Shown here piece after piece: positions 8,264 to 18,350 of a stretch of 64,000 bases of DNA. Within the stretch, counting starts at the first letter, position 1. The number at the start of each line of letters is the position of its first letter. The position numbers and the translations under genes are program-made. The notes under the pieces were generated by a model, which worked only from the letters and a program-made list of their open reading frames with translations, was not told where the DNA came from and made no database searches. Source of the stretch: Lachnospiraceae bacterium (GTDB lineage Bacteria; Bacillota; Clostridia; Lachnospirales; Lachnospiraceae); NCBI GenBank assembly GCA_910574805.1, contig CAJTCV010000006.1:1-64000 (forward strand), given 5' to 3'.

Positions 8264-11200
8264 TTGAGCAGAGCGACCAGTTTAGCAGACCTTTACAGAG
8301 CGTCCGTACAGGAGTATACAAAAACACCGGCAGAGTGGAAAGGCCTGCTGTCCTGTGTCGCACGGTTCTACAAGCGTTCCTTTGACAATGCGGTACTGAT
8401 TTACGCACAGAAGCCGGATGCCACCCAGCTGGGAACCTTTGACGAGTGGCATGATAAGCGGGTAGGGCGCAGCATTAACCGGGGTGCTAAAAGCATAGCG
8501 GTCATCGACATGGTAAACCCCAATGCCAGCATCAAGTATCTTTTCGATTTCATGGATACCAACGGCAGCGTCCAGTCCTACCGAAATCTGCAGAAATTTC
8601 TGTGGGAACTGGAGGAACAGTACCGCCCCAGCGTCATGATGCGGTTCCACGAAAAATATAACACTCCCACACGCAGCGTGGATGCCTGCCTGTACCATCT
8701 GGTGAGCAGACGGGTGAGGGACTGGATTCTTCCCTATATGGAGAATTTCAGAGTAAAGGATGAAGAAAGCCCTCTCCATGGGATGCCGGAGGATGCGGTG
8801 AAAGTGGAGTTCATGGAGCTGGTAATGGAAAGTGCAGCTTATACGGTATTTTCCAAATGCGGGATTTCCACAGAGATGTTTGAGGATGAGAGTTTTGAGA
8901 ATATCAGCAACTATAACTCGCTCCAGCTTTTTATGGCGCTGGGGAGCTGCACAGTCTCCATCGCAAGGCCCATCCTGAATGAAATTTACCGGGAGATCCA
9001 GGACATCAAAATCGAAAGGAGCAAAATCTATGAGAACAGAGCCGTTGATGAACTTCACATACAGACAGGGAGAGGACGGGATGATGTATCCCGAAGTCAC
9101 AGTATCAGAGAACCCGCAGACCGACCGGATGCCAGTGGGACGGTTCGGGAGCCGGTGGAAAGTGTACATGATGGAGAAGTATCCCCACAGGTTGTCGGAA
9201 CTAGTGTCACAGGGCAGGATCAACGAAATGATCCTTCAGGTAGACCAGGAGGCGGAACAGAGGAAGGAAACGTTGATCCAGGAACTGCTGGCCGTCCGCC
9301 CCATGCCGGAGACGGAGGACACCATGGAGAGAGCCGGACATATGAACATGATAACGAAAGAAGCGGAAGAGACCGTGATGGACGAAGTGGTGCTGAAAGC
9401 CAGATAACACCTGTGTCCCCGCCTTCCCCTCAAAATACAAAATCGTCTGCAGATGGTTTTAGACCGTCTGCAGGCGATTTTTTTGCTGTGCCGCCAAAGT
9501 CGCAGGAAACCATGCAGGTATCCAGGACAGGTATGGGAGAGGAACCGCAGGAAGAAGCAGCTGCGGCAGAGGGAGCAGCGGAGACACCAGACCATTCCTC
9601 CGACCTGCTGGAAACATCAACGGAGTATGTTGCAGAAGAGGCGTATTCTTTCAGAGAGGAAATGGAGACTCCGAAAAAACCGGACAATAAACAGCTTTCC
9701 TTTTTTGATATGGGAATGGAATCCGGTTATGAGGACAATACCGGTTCCGGCCGGGACGCCCTGCTGGATGCAGATAAAGTGCCGGAGCAGACGGAGGCTC
9801 TGCTGGAAGCGAAACAGATCATGCAGGCCAATGAAGCCCATGACCGTGCCATTCTGGAGGATTTCGACCGGCGGGGGCTTTATGGCCTTAACTACCACTA
9901 CTCAGAAGAGCATCACCTGTATGACGGCGGCCCCAAAACGAAGTTCCAGAACAATGTGGCGGCTATCCGGCTGCTGAAAGAACTGGAAAAACAGGGGCGA
10001 AAGGCAACCGCAGAGGAACAGGTCGTTCTTGCGAAATATGTGGGCTGGGGCGGTCTGGCCAATGCCCTGACACCGGGAAAGAGCGGATGGGAACCACAGT
10101 ATGAGGAAATCCGGCAGCTTCTCATGGAAGAGGAATTTCAGGCTGCGCAGGAAAGCACTCTCACCGCATACTACACGGAGCAGGGGGTGATACGGCACAT
10201 CTATGATGCGCTGGAGAAATTCGGCTTCCATGGAGGAAATATCTTAGACCCTGCCATGGCTACCGGGAACTTTTTCTCCGTCCTGCCGGAAAGCATGGCA
10301 GACTCCCGGCTGTACGGTGTGGAGATCGAACCCATTTCCGGGCATATCGCAAAGCACCTTTATCCCGGCGCGGATATCCAGGTCACAGGCTTCGAGCATA
10401 CCAGCCACCCGGATCAGTTCTTTGATGTGGTCATCGGCAACATCCCCTTCAATTCCATCAAAGTGGACGACCCCAGATACAACCGTTATAACTTCCGCAT
10501 CCATGATTATTTCCTGGCAAAATCCCTGGACAAGACACGTCCGGGGGGTATTGTGGCGGTCATCACGTCCAAATATACCATGGACAAGGCAAACTCCGGC
10601 AGCCGGAGATACCTGGCGCAGCGGGCGGAGCTTCTGGGAGCCATCCGCCTGCCCAATAATGCCTTTAAGCAGGTGGCGGGGACGGAGGCCACCACGGACA
10701 TCCTGTTCTTAAAAAAGCGGGAACGGGAGATTGTGCCGGACGAGACCAACAGCCCGTGGCTGTCGGTGGAGCAGAATGCAGAGGGCATCCCCATGAATAC
10801 CTGGTTCATCGACCACCCGGAGATGGTGCTGGGAAAGATGGTGTTTGATGAGAGCGTGTATGGCAATGAGAAAAGTACGGCCTGCCATCCCATACCAGGA
10901 GATAACCTGGATGAGCAGCTGGAACGTGCCGTCAGCTGTCTGAAGGGGAAGTATGAGGAACCGGGACAGGAAGAGGACGTGCCGGGCATGGAAAAACCAT
11001 CTGAAGAGAGATTTCTTCCGGCAGATCCGTCAGTGCGCAACTTTTCCTATACACTGGTGGAGGGAAAGCTGTATTACAGAGAACATTCCCGGATGTATGA
11101 ACAGGATATCAGGGGAAAGAAAGCGGAGCGTATCAAAGGACTTCTGGAGATTACACAGGCAGTCCGGGGGCTGATAGACTTCCAGAACCAGGAACGGGGA

Positions 11201-14200
11201 AGTCTGTCCGGAGCAGAGTATGAAGCGGCTTTGCAGGAGCATATCAGAAATCTGAATCAGATCTATGACCGCTTTGTGGGAGAGTATGGCTATATCAATG
11301 CTTATGCCAATGTGATTGCGTTTTCCAGAGATGCCAGCGCACCCCTTCTGCGCTCTGTGGAAAGAGAGAAGAAGGACGAAAAAGGTGTATTTGAAAAAAC
11401 AGCCATGTTTTACAGGGCTACCATTCACCCAAAGACCATGCCAACTGTGGTGGAATCCGCAGAAGAGGCATTAAAAGTCTCCCTGAATGTAAAGGGCAGG
11501 CTTGATCTGGACTACATGGCACAGCTGTACCGGAAACCGGATGGCAGAGAAGCCACAAAGGATGAAATAATCGAAGAACTGGGAGAACAGATCTACCAGG
11601 ACCCGGTACTGTATGCGGGGGATCCCTACGCCGGATGGCAGACCGCCGGAGAATATCTGAGCGGATATGTCAAAGACAAGCTGGCAGAAGCAGTTCTCAA
11701 AGCGGAGGAAGATCCGGAGCGCTTTTCCCGAAATGTAGAGGCCCTGCGGACGGTGCAGCCTGCACCACTGACGCCCCGGGAAATCAGTTTTTCTCTGGGA
11801 ACGCCGTGGATACCACTTAATATCTATCAGGAATTTATGTATGAAGTATTTAAGACGCGGGAGGGGAGCAAAACCGGACGCTATGTCACGGAACTGGAAT
11901 TTTCCAGATACAGCGGCGCTTATTTCATTGCCAATAAAGGGAACGAGGATGATTCTGTCACCGCTACTCAGGTCTATGGCACAGAACGGATGAATGCCTA
12001 TGAGATACTGGAAGCCTCTCTGAATCTTCGGTTTGTGGATGTGAAAGACCGGGTGGAGTATTCGGATCCGGATACCGGTGAGGAAAAAGTGAAATATGTC
12101 CTGAACAAAAAGGAGACCATCCTTGCCAGAGAGAAGCAGGCGCAGATCAAGATGGAGTTTGAGCGTTGGCTTTTTGTAGAACCGGAACGGGCGGCAGGTC
12201 TGACAAAGCTGTACAATGACCGGTTCAACAACATCCGTCCCCGCACTTATGACGGCTCTGGCCTGGTGCTTCCGGAGTTATCCGGAGATATCCGTCTGCG
12301 CCCCCATCAGCTTGACGTGATAGCCCACGGCCTATACGGGGATGGGAATCTTCTGATGGCCCACGAGGTGGGGGCAGGAAAGACCTATGCTGCAATTGTC
12401 CTGGCTCATGAATTAAAACGGCTGGGAAAAGTGTCGAAACCGCTGATTACGGTGCCCAATCATCTGGTGGGGCAGTGGTCCGATGCCTATATGGAACTGT
12501 ACCCCGGTGCCAATATTTTAGTAGCGGAAAAGAAGGATTTTCAGAGGGCAAACCGCCGCCGTTTCGTGAGCAGGATTGCTACCGGGGAGTATGACTGTAT
12601 CATTATGGCCCATTCCAGCTTTGAACTTATCGGATTATCCAGAGAGAGGCAGCTGTCGGCCATGAGGGTGGAACTGGACGAAGTGACAAAGGCCATTGAC
12701 GCGCAGAAATCCTGTTCCAGAAAGGACTGGACCTTAAAGCAGATGCAGATTTTCCGGAAGAACCTGCAGTTCCGTTTTGATCAGCTTTTCAATGCGGAAA
12801 AGAAAGATAATATGATCAATTTTGAAGAACTGGGCGTGGATGCCCTGATTGTGGACGAGGCCCATGCCTATAAAAATAATTTTTCCTACACAAAAATGCG
12901 CAATGTGGCGGGAGTCAGCAGCCAGAGCAGCCAGCGGGCCATGGACATGCACCAGAAATGCCAGTATATCAATGAGATCGGCGGAGGAAAGGGGGTTATT
13001 TACCTGACCGGGACTCCTGTGAGCAATTCCATGGCGGAATTATATGTAATGCAGAAAACCCTGCAGCCCCAGGAGCTGGAACGGCGGGGGCTTCTGATGT
13101 TTGACGCCTGGGCGGGAACATTCGGACGGGTTACGTCCTCTCTGGAAATCAGGCCGGAGGGTAATGGATATCAGATGAAAAACCGCTTTTCTCAGTTTCA
13201 TAATCTGCCGGAGCTGATGAGCATGTTTTCCATGATTGCAGATATACGGACGGCGGACATGCTGGAACTGCCCACACCGGAGCTGAAAAGCGGCAGTTCC
13301 CAGGTCATCAGGTCTGTCTGTACTCCGGACCAGAAGCGGATTGTCATGGAGCTGGCAGAACGGGCGGAGGCTATCCGGAACGGTGACGTGGACAGCAGCC
13401 AGGATAATTTCCTGAAGCTGACCCATGAGGCCCGTCTGCTCTCCATCGACCCCAGAGCCATCGATCCGGAGATACCGGACGATCCCAATACCAAGCTGAA
13501 TCTGTGTGCCGGAAAGGTGGCAGGGATTTATCAGGAGACAGCAGGGGACAGGCTGACCCAGCTGATCTTCTGCGACCAGGGGACGCCGAAATACGATGGA
13601 AGTTTTAACTTTTATGAGGCGACAAAGGCGGCGTTGCTTGCACAGGGGGTGAAGGCAGAAGAGATTGCCTTTATCCATGATGCAAAGACGGATGTACAGC
13701 GGGAACAGCTTTTTGAGAAGGTACGAAAAGGAGAAATCCGCATCCTGATGGGCAGCACGGAGAAGATGGGAACCGGCATGAACGTGCAGGAGAAGCTGAC
13801 TGCCCTGCATCATCTGGATGTACCGTGGCGCCCAGCCGATCTGACCCAGCGGAATGGGCGGATTTTAAGGCAGGGCAATGAAAATAAGGAAGTCTCCATC
13901 TTCAACTATATCACGGAGAATACGTTTGACAGCTACCTCTGGCAGATCCTGGAGCAGAAGCAGAGGTACATCAGTCAGATCATGACCGGCCGCTCTCCGC
14001 TGCGAACCTGCGAGGATCTGGATGAGACCGTGCTGCAGTATGCGGAGTTCAAGGCGCTGGCGACCTCTGACCCGAGGGTAAAGGAGAAGATGGAGACGGA
14101 CAATGAAATTAACCGGCTGACCGTACTGAAATCTTCCTGGCAGACGCAGCAGACCCGGCTGCAGGAACAGATCAACTGCCGTTATCCGGCCTGGATTGCC

Positions 14201-15172
14201 CGGAAGGAAAACGAGATAGCATTCAGAGAAGAGGATATCCGAACATATCAGGCAAATAAAACGGAAGATTTTCGTATGATGATCGAGGGGCGTATTTATG
14301 AAGAGCGCACAAAGGCGGCAGATCATCTCATGGTCTGCGCATGCAGGGTCATGAAGATGAAGGCGGATTCCGCTCTTGATGTTGGAAACTATGCAGGATT
14401 TACCGTCCGTCTGAAGAAGTCAGATCTGGGTCTGATGACGATTCAGCTGTGCGGAAAAAAGAGTTACAGCACCGATTACGGAGATTCCGGCATGGGGAAC
14501 ATCACCCGCATCGAGCATCTCGCAGATCATATTGTGTCGGATGACCAGTATGACAGGGAAGAACTTGACAATGTGCGACAGCAGCTTGCAGCAGCAAAGG
14601 AACAGTGCGGAAAACCGTTTCCGGATGAGGAACGGCTGCTGGAATTACAGAAGAAAAAAGTACAGCTTGACCTCGCGCTGGAATTTAAGGAGGACGGGGA
14701 AGACGTGATGGCAGCGGAGGAAGACGGGGAAGGAAACGAACCGGGAAAGAGGAAGGAGCCGCCTACACTGGAACAGAGGCTTTACCGGAAACTCTGTCTG
14801 TTTGCTGCGCCGATTCTGGATGGGGAAGCCTATTATATGAAGCTGCAGGCAAAGGGGTATGAGGATCTGGTGCTGGAGGCCCTTGGAGAGGAGGAGTACA
14901 GCATTGCCCATTATTACGATCAGAACGGGGATTCCATGCGTGACCTGGAGATTACCTTTACCATCAACAGGGAAAGCCGGTCCATCCATCCAACTTCTTT
15001 TTTGCAGGATGACAGGGGAGTGTATTATGAGACGGCAGATGTCACCGCCGGCAGGGTAAAGGATTTGAACTGTTTTATATTGCAGTGGTTCACCAATATC
15101 AAAAATCAGGGATTTGAGCCGGTAAAAATCAAACGGTATGAAGCGGAAGAAGAAAACGGTATGGAACGATAG
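8264..15172 (+). CDS. Giant antirestriction-like / N6-methylase / SNF2 helicase protein
   Basis: A 2,302-aa protein typical of Clostridia ICEs. Domains in order: an ArdC-like N-terminal region (residues 5-110); a long Gly/Asp/Arg/Pro-rich linker (about 255-480); a Rossmann methyltransferase-like domain with Ile-Leu-Asp-Pro-Ala-Met-Ala-Thr-Gly near 660 and Asn-Ile-Pro-Phe near 725 in place of NPPY; an SF2/SNF2 helicase core with Walker A (Gly-Ala-Gly-Lys-Thr) near 1,370, Asp-Glu-Ala-His near 1,528 and the helicase-C motif Gln-Arg-Asn-Gly-Arg-Ile-Leu-Arg-Gln-Gly near 1,865. It probably protects or remodels transferred DNA. The start is TTG 8264 after GGGAGGGG. The linker overlaps another gene (9,030-9,407). 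Confidence 0.9.
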   Translation: MSRATSLADLYRASVQEYTKTPAEWKGLLSCVARFYKRSFDNAVLIYAQKPDATQLGTFDEWHDKRVGRSINRGAKSIAVIDMVNPNASIKYLFDFMDTNGSVQSYRNLQKFLWELEEQYRPSVMMRFHEKYNTPTRSVDACLYHLVSRRVRDWILPYMENFRVKDEESPLHGMPEDAVKVEFMELVMESAAYTVFSKCGISTEMFEDESFENISNYNSLQLFMALGSCTVSIARPILNEIYREIQDIKIERSKIYENRAVDELHIQTGRGRDDVSRSHSIREPADRPDASGTVREPVESVHDGEVSPQVVGTSVTGQDQRNDPSGRPGGGTEEGNVDPGTAGRPPHAGDGGHHGESRTYEHDNERSGRDRDGRSGAESQITPVSPPSPQNTKSSADGFRPSAGDFFAVPPKSQETMQVSRTGMGEEPQEEAAAAEGAAETPDHSSDLLETSTEYVAEEAYSFREEMETPKKPDNKQLSFFDMGMESGYEDNTGSGRDALLDADKVPEQTEALLEAKQIMQANEAHDRAILEDFDRRGLYGLNYHYSEEHHLYDGGPKTKFQNNVAAIRLLKELEKQGRKATAEEQVVLAKYVGWGGLANALTPGKSGWEPQYEEIRQLLMEEEFQAAQESTLTAYYTEQGVIRHIYDALEKFGFHGGNILDPAMATGNFFSVLPESMADSRLYGVEIEPISGHIAKHLYPGADIQVTGFEHTSHPDQFFDVVIGNIPFNSIKVDDPRYNRYNFRIHDYFLAKSLDKTRPGGIVAVITSKYTMDKANSGSRRYLAQRAELLGAIRLPNNAFKQVAGTEATTDILFLKKREREIVPDETNSPWLSVEQNAEGIPMNTWFIDHPEMVLGKMVFDESVYGNEKSTACHPIPGDNLDEQLERAVSCLKGKYEEPGQEEDVPGMEKPSEERFLPADPSVRNFSYTLVEGKLYYREHSRMYEQDIRGKKAERIKGLLEITQAVRGLIDFQNQERGSLSGAEYEAALQEHIRNLNQIYDRFVGEYGYINAYANVIAFSRDASAPLLRSVEREKKDEKGVFEKTAMFYRATIHPKTMPTVVESAEEALKVSLNVKGRLDLDYMAQLYRKPDGREATKDEIIEELGEQIYQDPVLYAGDPYAGWQTAGEYLSGYVKDKLAEAVLKAEEDPERFSRNVEALRTVQPAPLTPREISFSLGTPWIPLNIYQEFMYEVFKTREGSKTGRYVTELEFSRYSGAYFIANKGNEDDSVTATQVYGTERMNAYEILEASLNLRFVDVKDRVEYSDPDTGEEKVKYVLNKKETILAREKQAQIKMEFERWLFVEPERAAGLTKLYNDRFNNIRPRTYDGSGLVLPELSGDIRLRPHQLDVIAHGLYGDGNLLMAHEVGAGKTYAAIVLAHELKRLGKVSKPLITVPNHLVGQWSDAYMELYPGANILVAEKKDFQRANRRRFVSRIATGEYDCIIMAHSSFELIGLSRERQLSAMRVELDEVTKAIDAQKSCSRKDWTLKQMQIFRKNLQFRFDQLFNAEKKDNMINFEELGVDALIVDEAHAYKNNFSYTKMRNVAGVSSQSSQRAMDMHQKCQYINEIGGGKGVIYLTGTPVSNSMAELYVMQKTLQPQELERRGLLMFDAWAGTFGRVTSSLEIRPEGNGYQMKNRFSQFHNLPELMSMFSMIADIRTADMLELPTPELKSGSSQVIRSVCTPDQKRIVMELAERAEAIRNGDVDSSQDNFLKLTHEARLLSIDPRAIDPEIPDDPNTKLNLCAGKVAGIYQETAGDRLTQLIFCDQGTPKYDGSFNFYEATKAALLAQGVKAEEIAFIHDAKTDVQREQLFEKVRKGEIRILMGSTEKMGTGMNVQEKLTALHHLDVPWRPADLTQRNGRILRQGNENKEVSIFNYITENTFDSYLWQILEQKQRYISQIMTGRSPLRTCEDLDETVLQYAEFKALATSDPRVKEKMETDNEINRLTVLKSSWQTQQTRLQEQINCRYPAWIARKENEIAFREEDIRTYQANKTEDFRMMIEGRIYEERTKAADHLMVCACRVMKMKADSALDVGNYAGFTVRLKKSDLGLMTIQLCGKKSYSTDYGDSGMGNITRIEHLADHIVSDDQYDREELDNVRQQLAAAKEQCGKPFPDEERLLELQKKKVQLDLALEFKEDGEDVMAAEEDGEGNEPGKRKEPPTLEQRLYRKLCLFAAPILDGEAYYMKLQAKGYEDLVLEALGEEEYSIAHYYDQNGDSMRDLEITFTINRESRSIHPTSFLQDDRGVYYETADVTAGRVKDLNCFILQWFTNIKNQGFEPVKIKRYEAEEENGMER
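9030..9407 (+). CDS. TnpV-family protein encoded inside the giant helicase gene
   Basis: A 125-aa open frame in a different plus-strand frame from the surrounding 2,302-aa gene. ATG 9030 follows AAAGGA with nine-base spacing. The protein has Phe-Thr-Tyr-Arg-Gln-Gly-Glu-Asp-Gly near residue 10, a Gly-Arg-Phe-Gly-Ser-Arg-Trp segment, Leu-Val-Ser-Gln-Gly-Arg-Ile-Asn, then a Gln/Glu-rich helix and an Arg-Ala-Gly-His-Met-Asn-Met-Ile ending. From memory this order matches TnpV (PF14198), the small transposon-encoded proteins of Clostridia. The host frame here encodes only low-complexity linker, as expected when one frame is overprinted on another. TnpV function is unknown. Confidence 0.72.
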   Translation: MRTEPLMNFTYRQGEDGMMYPEVTVSENPQTDRMPVGRFGSRWKVYMMEKYPHRLSELVSQGRINEMILQVDQEAEQRKETLIQELLAVRPMPETEDTMERAGHMNMITKEAEETVMDEVVLKAR

Positions 15173-15291
15173 GAGGTAGATTCTAAAAAAGCGAAAACAG
15201 GCCAAACACTGCAGGAGCCGAAAGGTTAAACAGGATTTCACAGGAAGCGAAAGCAGGCACAGATAAACGTTTCTTGTGAAAGGCAGGTATT

Positions 15292-16287
15292 TTGCGATTG
15301 AAACATACCAGAGATGACTTAAAAGCCATGCAGGGGTGGAATCTGGAACGGAAAATACAGGTGACGCAGACCCGGATTCTGGAATGGTACTTAAAATTCG
15401 GGGGACAGGTCTTTGTCAGTTTTTCAGGCGGGGTAGATTCTACGGTGCTTTTAGATATTGCCCGCAGGGTATATCCCGATATCCCGGCGGTGTTCGTGGA
15501 TACGGGGTTGGAATACCCGGAACTTCGGGAATTTGTGAGAACAAAGGAAAATGTGAACTGGCTGCGGCCCAGATATCCCTTTCCGCAGATCATAGAGAAG
15601 TATGGGTATCCGGTCATTTCCAAAGAAGTGGCGGAATGTGTGGACGGAGCAAGAAAAGGGCAGGCTACACGGATAGCAAGGATGAACGGGACAGCGCTGG
15701 CGCCGGATGGCAGTAAGTCCGTGTACAATTACGGAAATTACCGATATTTATTAGAGGCGCCGTTTAAGATATCGTCCCGATGCTGTTACCATATGAAGAA
15801 GGCGCCCATTTACCGGTTTGAGCATCAGACCGGCAGACATGGGATTGTGGGGGTGATGGCGCAGGAGAGCCGTCTGCGGACACAGAAGTGGCTTCAACAT
15901 GGATGCAACGGTTTTGAGAGAAAACGGCCTTTAAGCCAGCCCATGGCGTTCTGGCTGGAGCAGGATATCCTGGAATATCTGAAGAGAACAGGGATTCCCT
16001 ATTGCTCTATTTATGGAAAAATAGAAGAAACAAAAAAGAAAAACGGCAGCCTGATATTAAAGACCAGCGGAGTATCCAGATCGGGCTGCATGTACTGTAT
16101 GTTCGGGGTCCATCTGGAGCAGGAACCCAACCGGTTTCAGCGGATGCAGATGACCCACCCAAAACATTATGATTACTGCATCAATCGTCTGGGATGCGGT
16201 AGGGTGCTGGATTTTATCGGGGTTCCCTATCGCCTGGAGGACAGTAAAAAAATGAAGCAGGGAGAGGGGAATGAAGATGGAGCGTAA
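15292..16287 (+). CDS. PAPS-reductase-like PP-loop protein
   Basis: A 331-aa member of the adenine nucleotide alpha-hydrolase superfamily. The PP-loop Ser-Phe-Ser-Gly-Gly-Val-Asp-Ser-Thr is near residues 43-51, followed by Val-Asp-Thr-Gly-Leu-Glu-Tyr-Pro-Glu, both typical of phosphoadenosine-phosphosulfate reductase relatives. A Cys-Met-Tyr-Cys-Met-Phe-Gly cluster near residue 266 and Cys-Cys near residue 164 could bind an Fe-S cluster. Relatives include DndC of DNA phosphorothioation, but no other dnd genes are near. The start is TTG 15292, or TTG 15298, after AGGCAGG. It overlaps the next gene by 17 bases. Its role in the ICE is unknown, and DNA modification or sulfur chemistry are guesses. 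Confidence 0.82.
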   Translation: MRLKHTRDDLKAMQGWNLERKIQVTQTRILEWYLKFGGQVFVSFSGGVDSTVLLDIARRVYPDIPAVFVDTGLEYPELREFVRTKENVNWLRPRYPFPQIIEKYGYPVISKEVAECVDGARKGQATRIARMNGTALAPDGSKSVYNYGNYRYLLEAPFKISSRCCYHMKKAPIYRFEHQTGRHGIVGVMAQESRLRTQKWLQHGCNGFERKRPLSQPMAFWLEQDILEYLKRTGIPYCSIYGKIEETKKKNGSLILKTSGVSRSGCMYCMFGVHLEQEPNRFQRMQMTHPKHYDYCINRLGCGRVLDFIGVPYRLEDSKKMKQGEGNEDGA

Positions 16288-17659
16288 TGAGATTTATGCA
16301 CTTGCAAAACTGGAAGCGAATAAGTATCACCTGCGAAAGCTGTACCTGCCCCGTGAGGAGATCCAGGAGATCCGGCAGCTGGAAGGGACAGGGTACGATG
16401 ATCTGCGGAGTGTGTTTGAGGGGATTCCGTTTAGAGAAGGTATGGAAAATGGACGGATGAATTTTATCCTGCCGGACAGCCGTGGCGGGCTGTGTGTCCG
16501 GAGAAAAAATATGGGTTCGGATTTTTCACAAAGGAACCAGTATAATGGGACGTCCATGGAGGGGACAAGGGAAGAGGTGATGGCGGAACTTCGGGAAAGC
16601 CTGCAAAAACAGGGATACCACTTCCGGCCCAATGCCTGTTTCCAGAACGTGGACGTGCTGGAAACCCTGCAGAAGATTATGGAACAGAATACCAGCTTTT
16701 ACCAGACGGATTTTAAATATGACCGGGAGATACTTTTGGAGGCTGCGGGCGACAGGAACGCACCCCGGCATTTTCTCTGGATGAGCAGGAAGGGCGGAAC
16801 CTGGTGTTTCCCGGAGCGGAGCGTGCATATCCGGCAGACCAGCCCGCACAATACCTGGTTTTTTTATGGAGGATGCCGGGACGAGCAGGTGAAGGCGTTC
16901 TGGGTGGAGGTACAGGGCATGAAGGATAATTGTGTGATGGGGGACATTCTGGAGATTGATTATCAGAAGCATCTGGACTATCTCTGCACCCATTCCCATG
17001 ACCCGGCAGAGGTGGAGGTGGTGTTTAAGAATCCCAGCAGCTGCCGCACATTTGGGTGGCAGGAGTATGAGCAGAACTGGCGGGCCATCACAGAACGGTA
17101 CGGGACGGTGGAACGGAGACGGTATCTGGTGGAGGATGAATACCAGCTGTTCCGGGATATTGTGGGTACTTATAAGATGTTCTGGGACGCGGTGGATGTG
17201 ACGGAGGTGGATGATTATGTGAAGCGTCTGGAACATGATCGGCTCCATGATTACGGCCATACCGCAGGAGATCTGACGCTGACCGGCCCCATGGATGCGG
17301 AACGGGCGGTGAATCAGGGACTGAAGTGCTACATATTAAATGAGGACGGTTCCAGAGAGCCGGTCCACGATAAGGAGGCATACCATCAGGCCCTTTTCCA
17401 TGGAAAGCTGTTTGGTATGGAGGCAGGGGAAAAGAATATCCTGCGGTACTTTAAACAGGATGCAGTACCGCTTTTTAATGAAGAGGAAATGCGAAAGATT
17501 TATTCCCTTGCGTTGCAGGCAGGCATGGAAAACGAGCCGGATGGGAGCAGATTGTTGGACAGCATTATCCATAAGGCGGAGTGTTTCCTGCCAGGGGAAG
17601 GGCAGAGGGAGACACCGGCCGAAGAGCAGGAAGAACTGCCGGGAGATGTCATCCGATAG
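16271..17659 (+). CDS. ICE-associated hypothetical protein
   Basis: A 462-aa soluble protein starting at ATG 16271 after GGGAGAGGGGA, overlapping the PP-loop gene and therefore probably co-translated. No catalytic motif is obvious. Aromatic-rich segments around residues 160-200 (Arg-His-Phe-Leu-Trp-Met-Ser-Arg-Lys-Gly-Gly-Thr-Trp) and an acidic disordered tail are visible. The first 45 residues form a helical Leu/Tyr-rich unit. It is probably an accessory protein conserved with the neighbouring PP-loop protein. I cannot name a family. Confidence 0.7.
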   Translation: MKMERNEIYALAKLEANKYHLRKLYLPREEIQEIRQLEGTGYDDLRSVFEGIPFREGMENGRMNFILPDSRGGLCVRRKNMGSDFSQRNQYNGTSMEGTREEVMAELRESLQKQGYHFRPNACFQNVDVLETLQKIMEQNTSFYQTDFKYDREILLEAAGDRNAPRHFLWMSRKGGTWCFPERSVHIRQTSPHNTWFFYGGCRDEQVKAFWVEVQGMKDNCVMGDILEIDYQKHLDYLCTHSHDPAEVEVVFKNPSSCRTFGWQEYEQNWRAITERYGTVERRRYLVEDEYQLFRDIVGTYKMFWDAVDVTEVDDYVKRLEHDRLHDYGHTAGDLTLTGPMDAERAVNQGLKCYILNEDGSREPVHDKEAYHQALFHGKLFGMEAGEKNILRYFKQDAVPLFNEEEMRKIYSLALQAGMENEPDGSRLLDSIIHKAECFLPGEGQRETPAEEQEELPGDVIR

Positions 17660-17771
17660 ATGTCGTCCGGCAGAACAGAGAGAAGGCAGTTCCGGAATAT
17701 TCTGACGATCACCAGTGAAATCCGGTGCAGGATAAATTTGGTTTTTGGACTGCCAGGAGAGAAAAGAGGGA

Positions 17772-18344
17772 ATGATGAACGATTATAAAATGAATTTCTA
17801 TGTGGATTATATCAACCGGAACGTACTGAACCGGATCAATTACGCATGTCTCCAGGAAGATTACCAGACGGAAGAAAAAGCATATGTCAAAAGCGTGCTG
17901 AATGCGCTCCACCAGGGCGTGACGGAAGTGTACGGCACGGAGACTTTTGACCGTGACACGCTGGAAGAGGGATTTATCCTTCTGCCGGGAGTACTGCAGT
18001 CCAGGGAGAACGGAAATATCTGCATCTCCCTTCTGGAACTGGATTTATCTTCATCCGGGGAACACCGTGGGACGGACTATCTGACAAAGTACGGCTGTAT
18101 CAATCCCTGTGAAGAGAAAATGCCGGACGCAGTGCGCCGGTTTCTGAAAGAGACCTACAGAACCTGTGATTACGGTTACACGGCAACTCTCACAGACGAT
18201 ATCCATGTGGATAAGGAATGCCTGCCGGATGCGCTGAAGGAGATTCTGGCGGATTTCAGGAACCATGTGTTTGTGCCGTGCAGTCGGGAGGAAGTGTCGG
18301 AAAATCTGCTTGATTATACGACAGACGGGGATATGGAAAGGTAG
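17772..18344 (+). CDS. ICE-associated hypothetical protein
   Basis: A 190-aa soluble acidic protein. Of several in-frame starts I chose ATG 17772, next to an AGAGGG site. ATG 17775 is equivalent, and the upstream frame lacks a ribosome-binding site. It contains an alpha-helical N-terminus (Asp-Tyr-Ile-Asn-Arg-Asn-Val-Leu), a hydrophobic Leu-Leu-Pro-Gly-Val middle and several scattered cysteines (Cys-Gly-Cys-Ile-Asn-Pro-Cys near residue 110). No family is recognised. It ends Met-Glu-Arg before a stop, a C-terminus shared with several neighbours, and is followed after six bases by the DUF4314 gene. Confidence 0.65.
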   Translation: MMNDYKMNFYVDYINRNVLNRINYACLQEDYQTEEKAYVKSVLNALHQGVTEVYGTETFDRDTLEEGFILLPGVLQSRENGNICISLLELDLSSSGEHRGTDYLTKYGCINPCEEKMPDAVRRFLKETYRTCDYGYTATLTDDIHVDKECLPDALKEILADFRNHVFVPCSREEVSENLLDYTTDGDMER

Positions 18345-18350
18345 GATGCC

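Noticed and set aside
9453-9977. 174-codon plus-strand frame inside the giant helicase gene
   Set aside because: Arg/Cys/Trp-rich shadow without a family match, unlike the TnpV frame just upstream.
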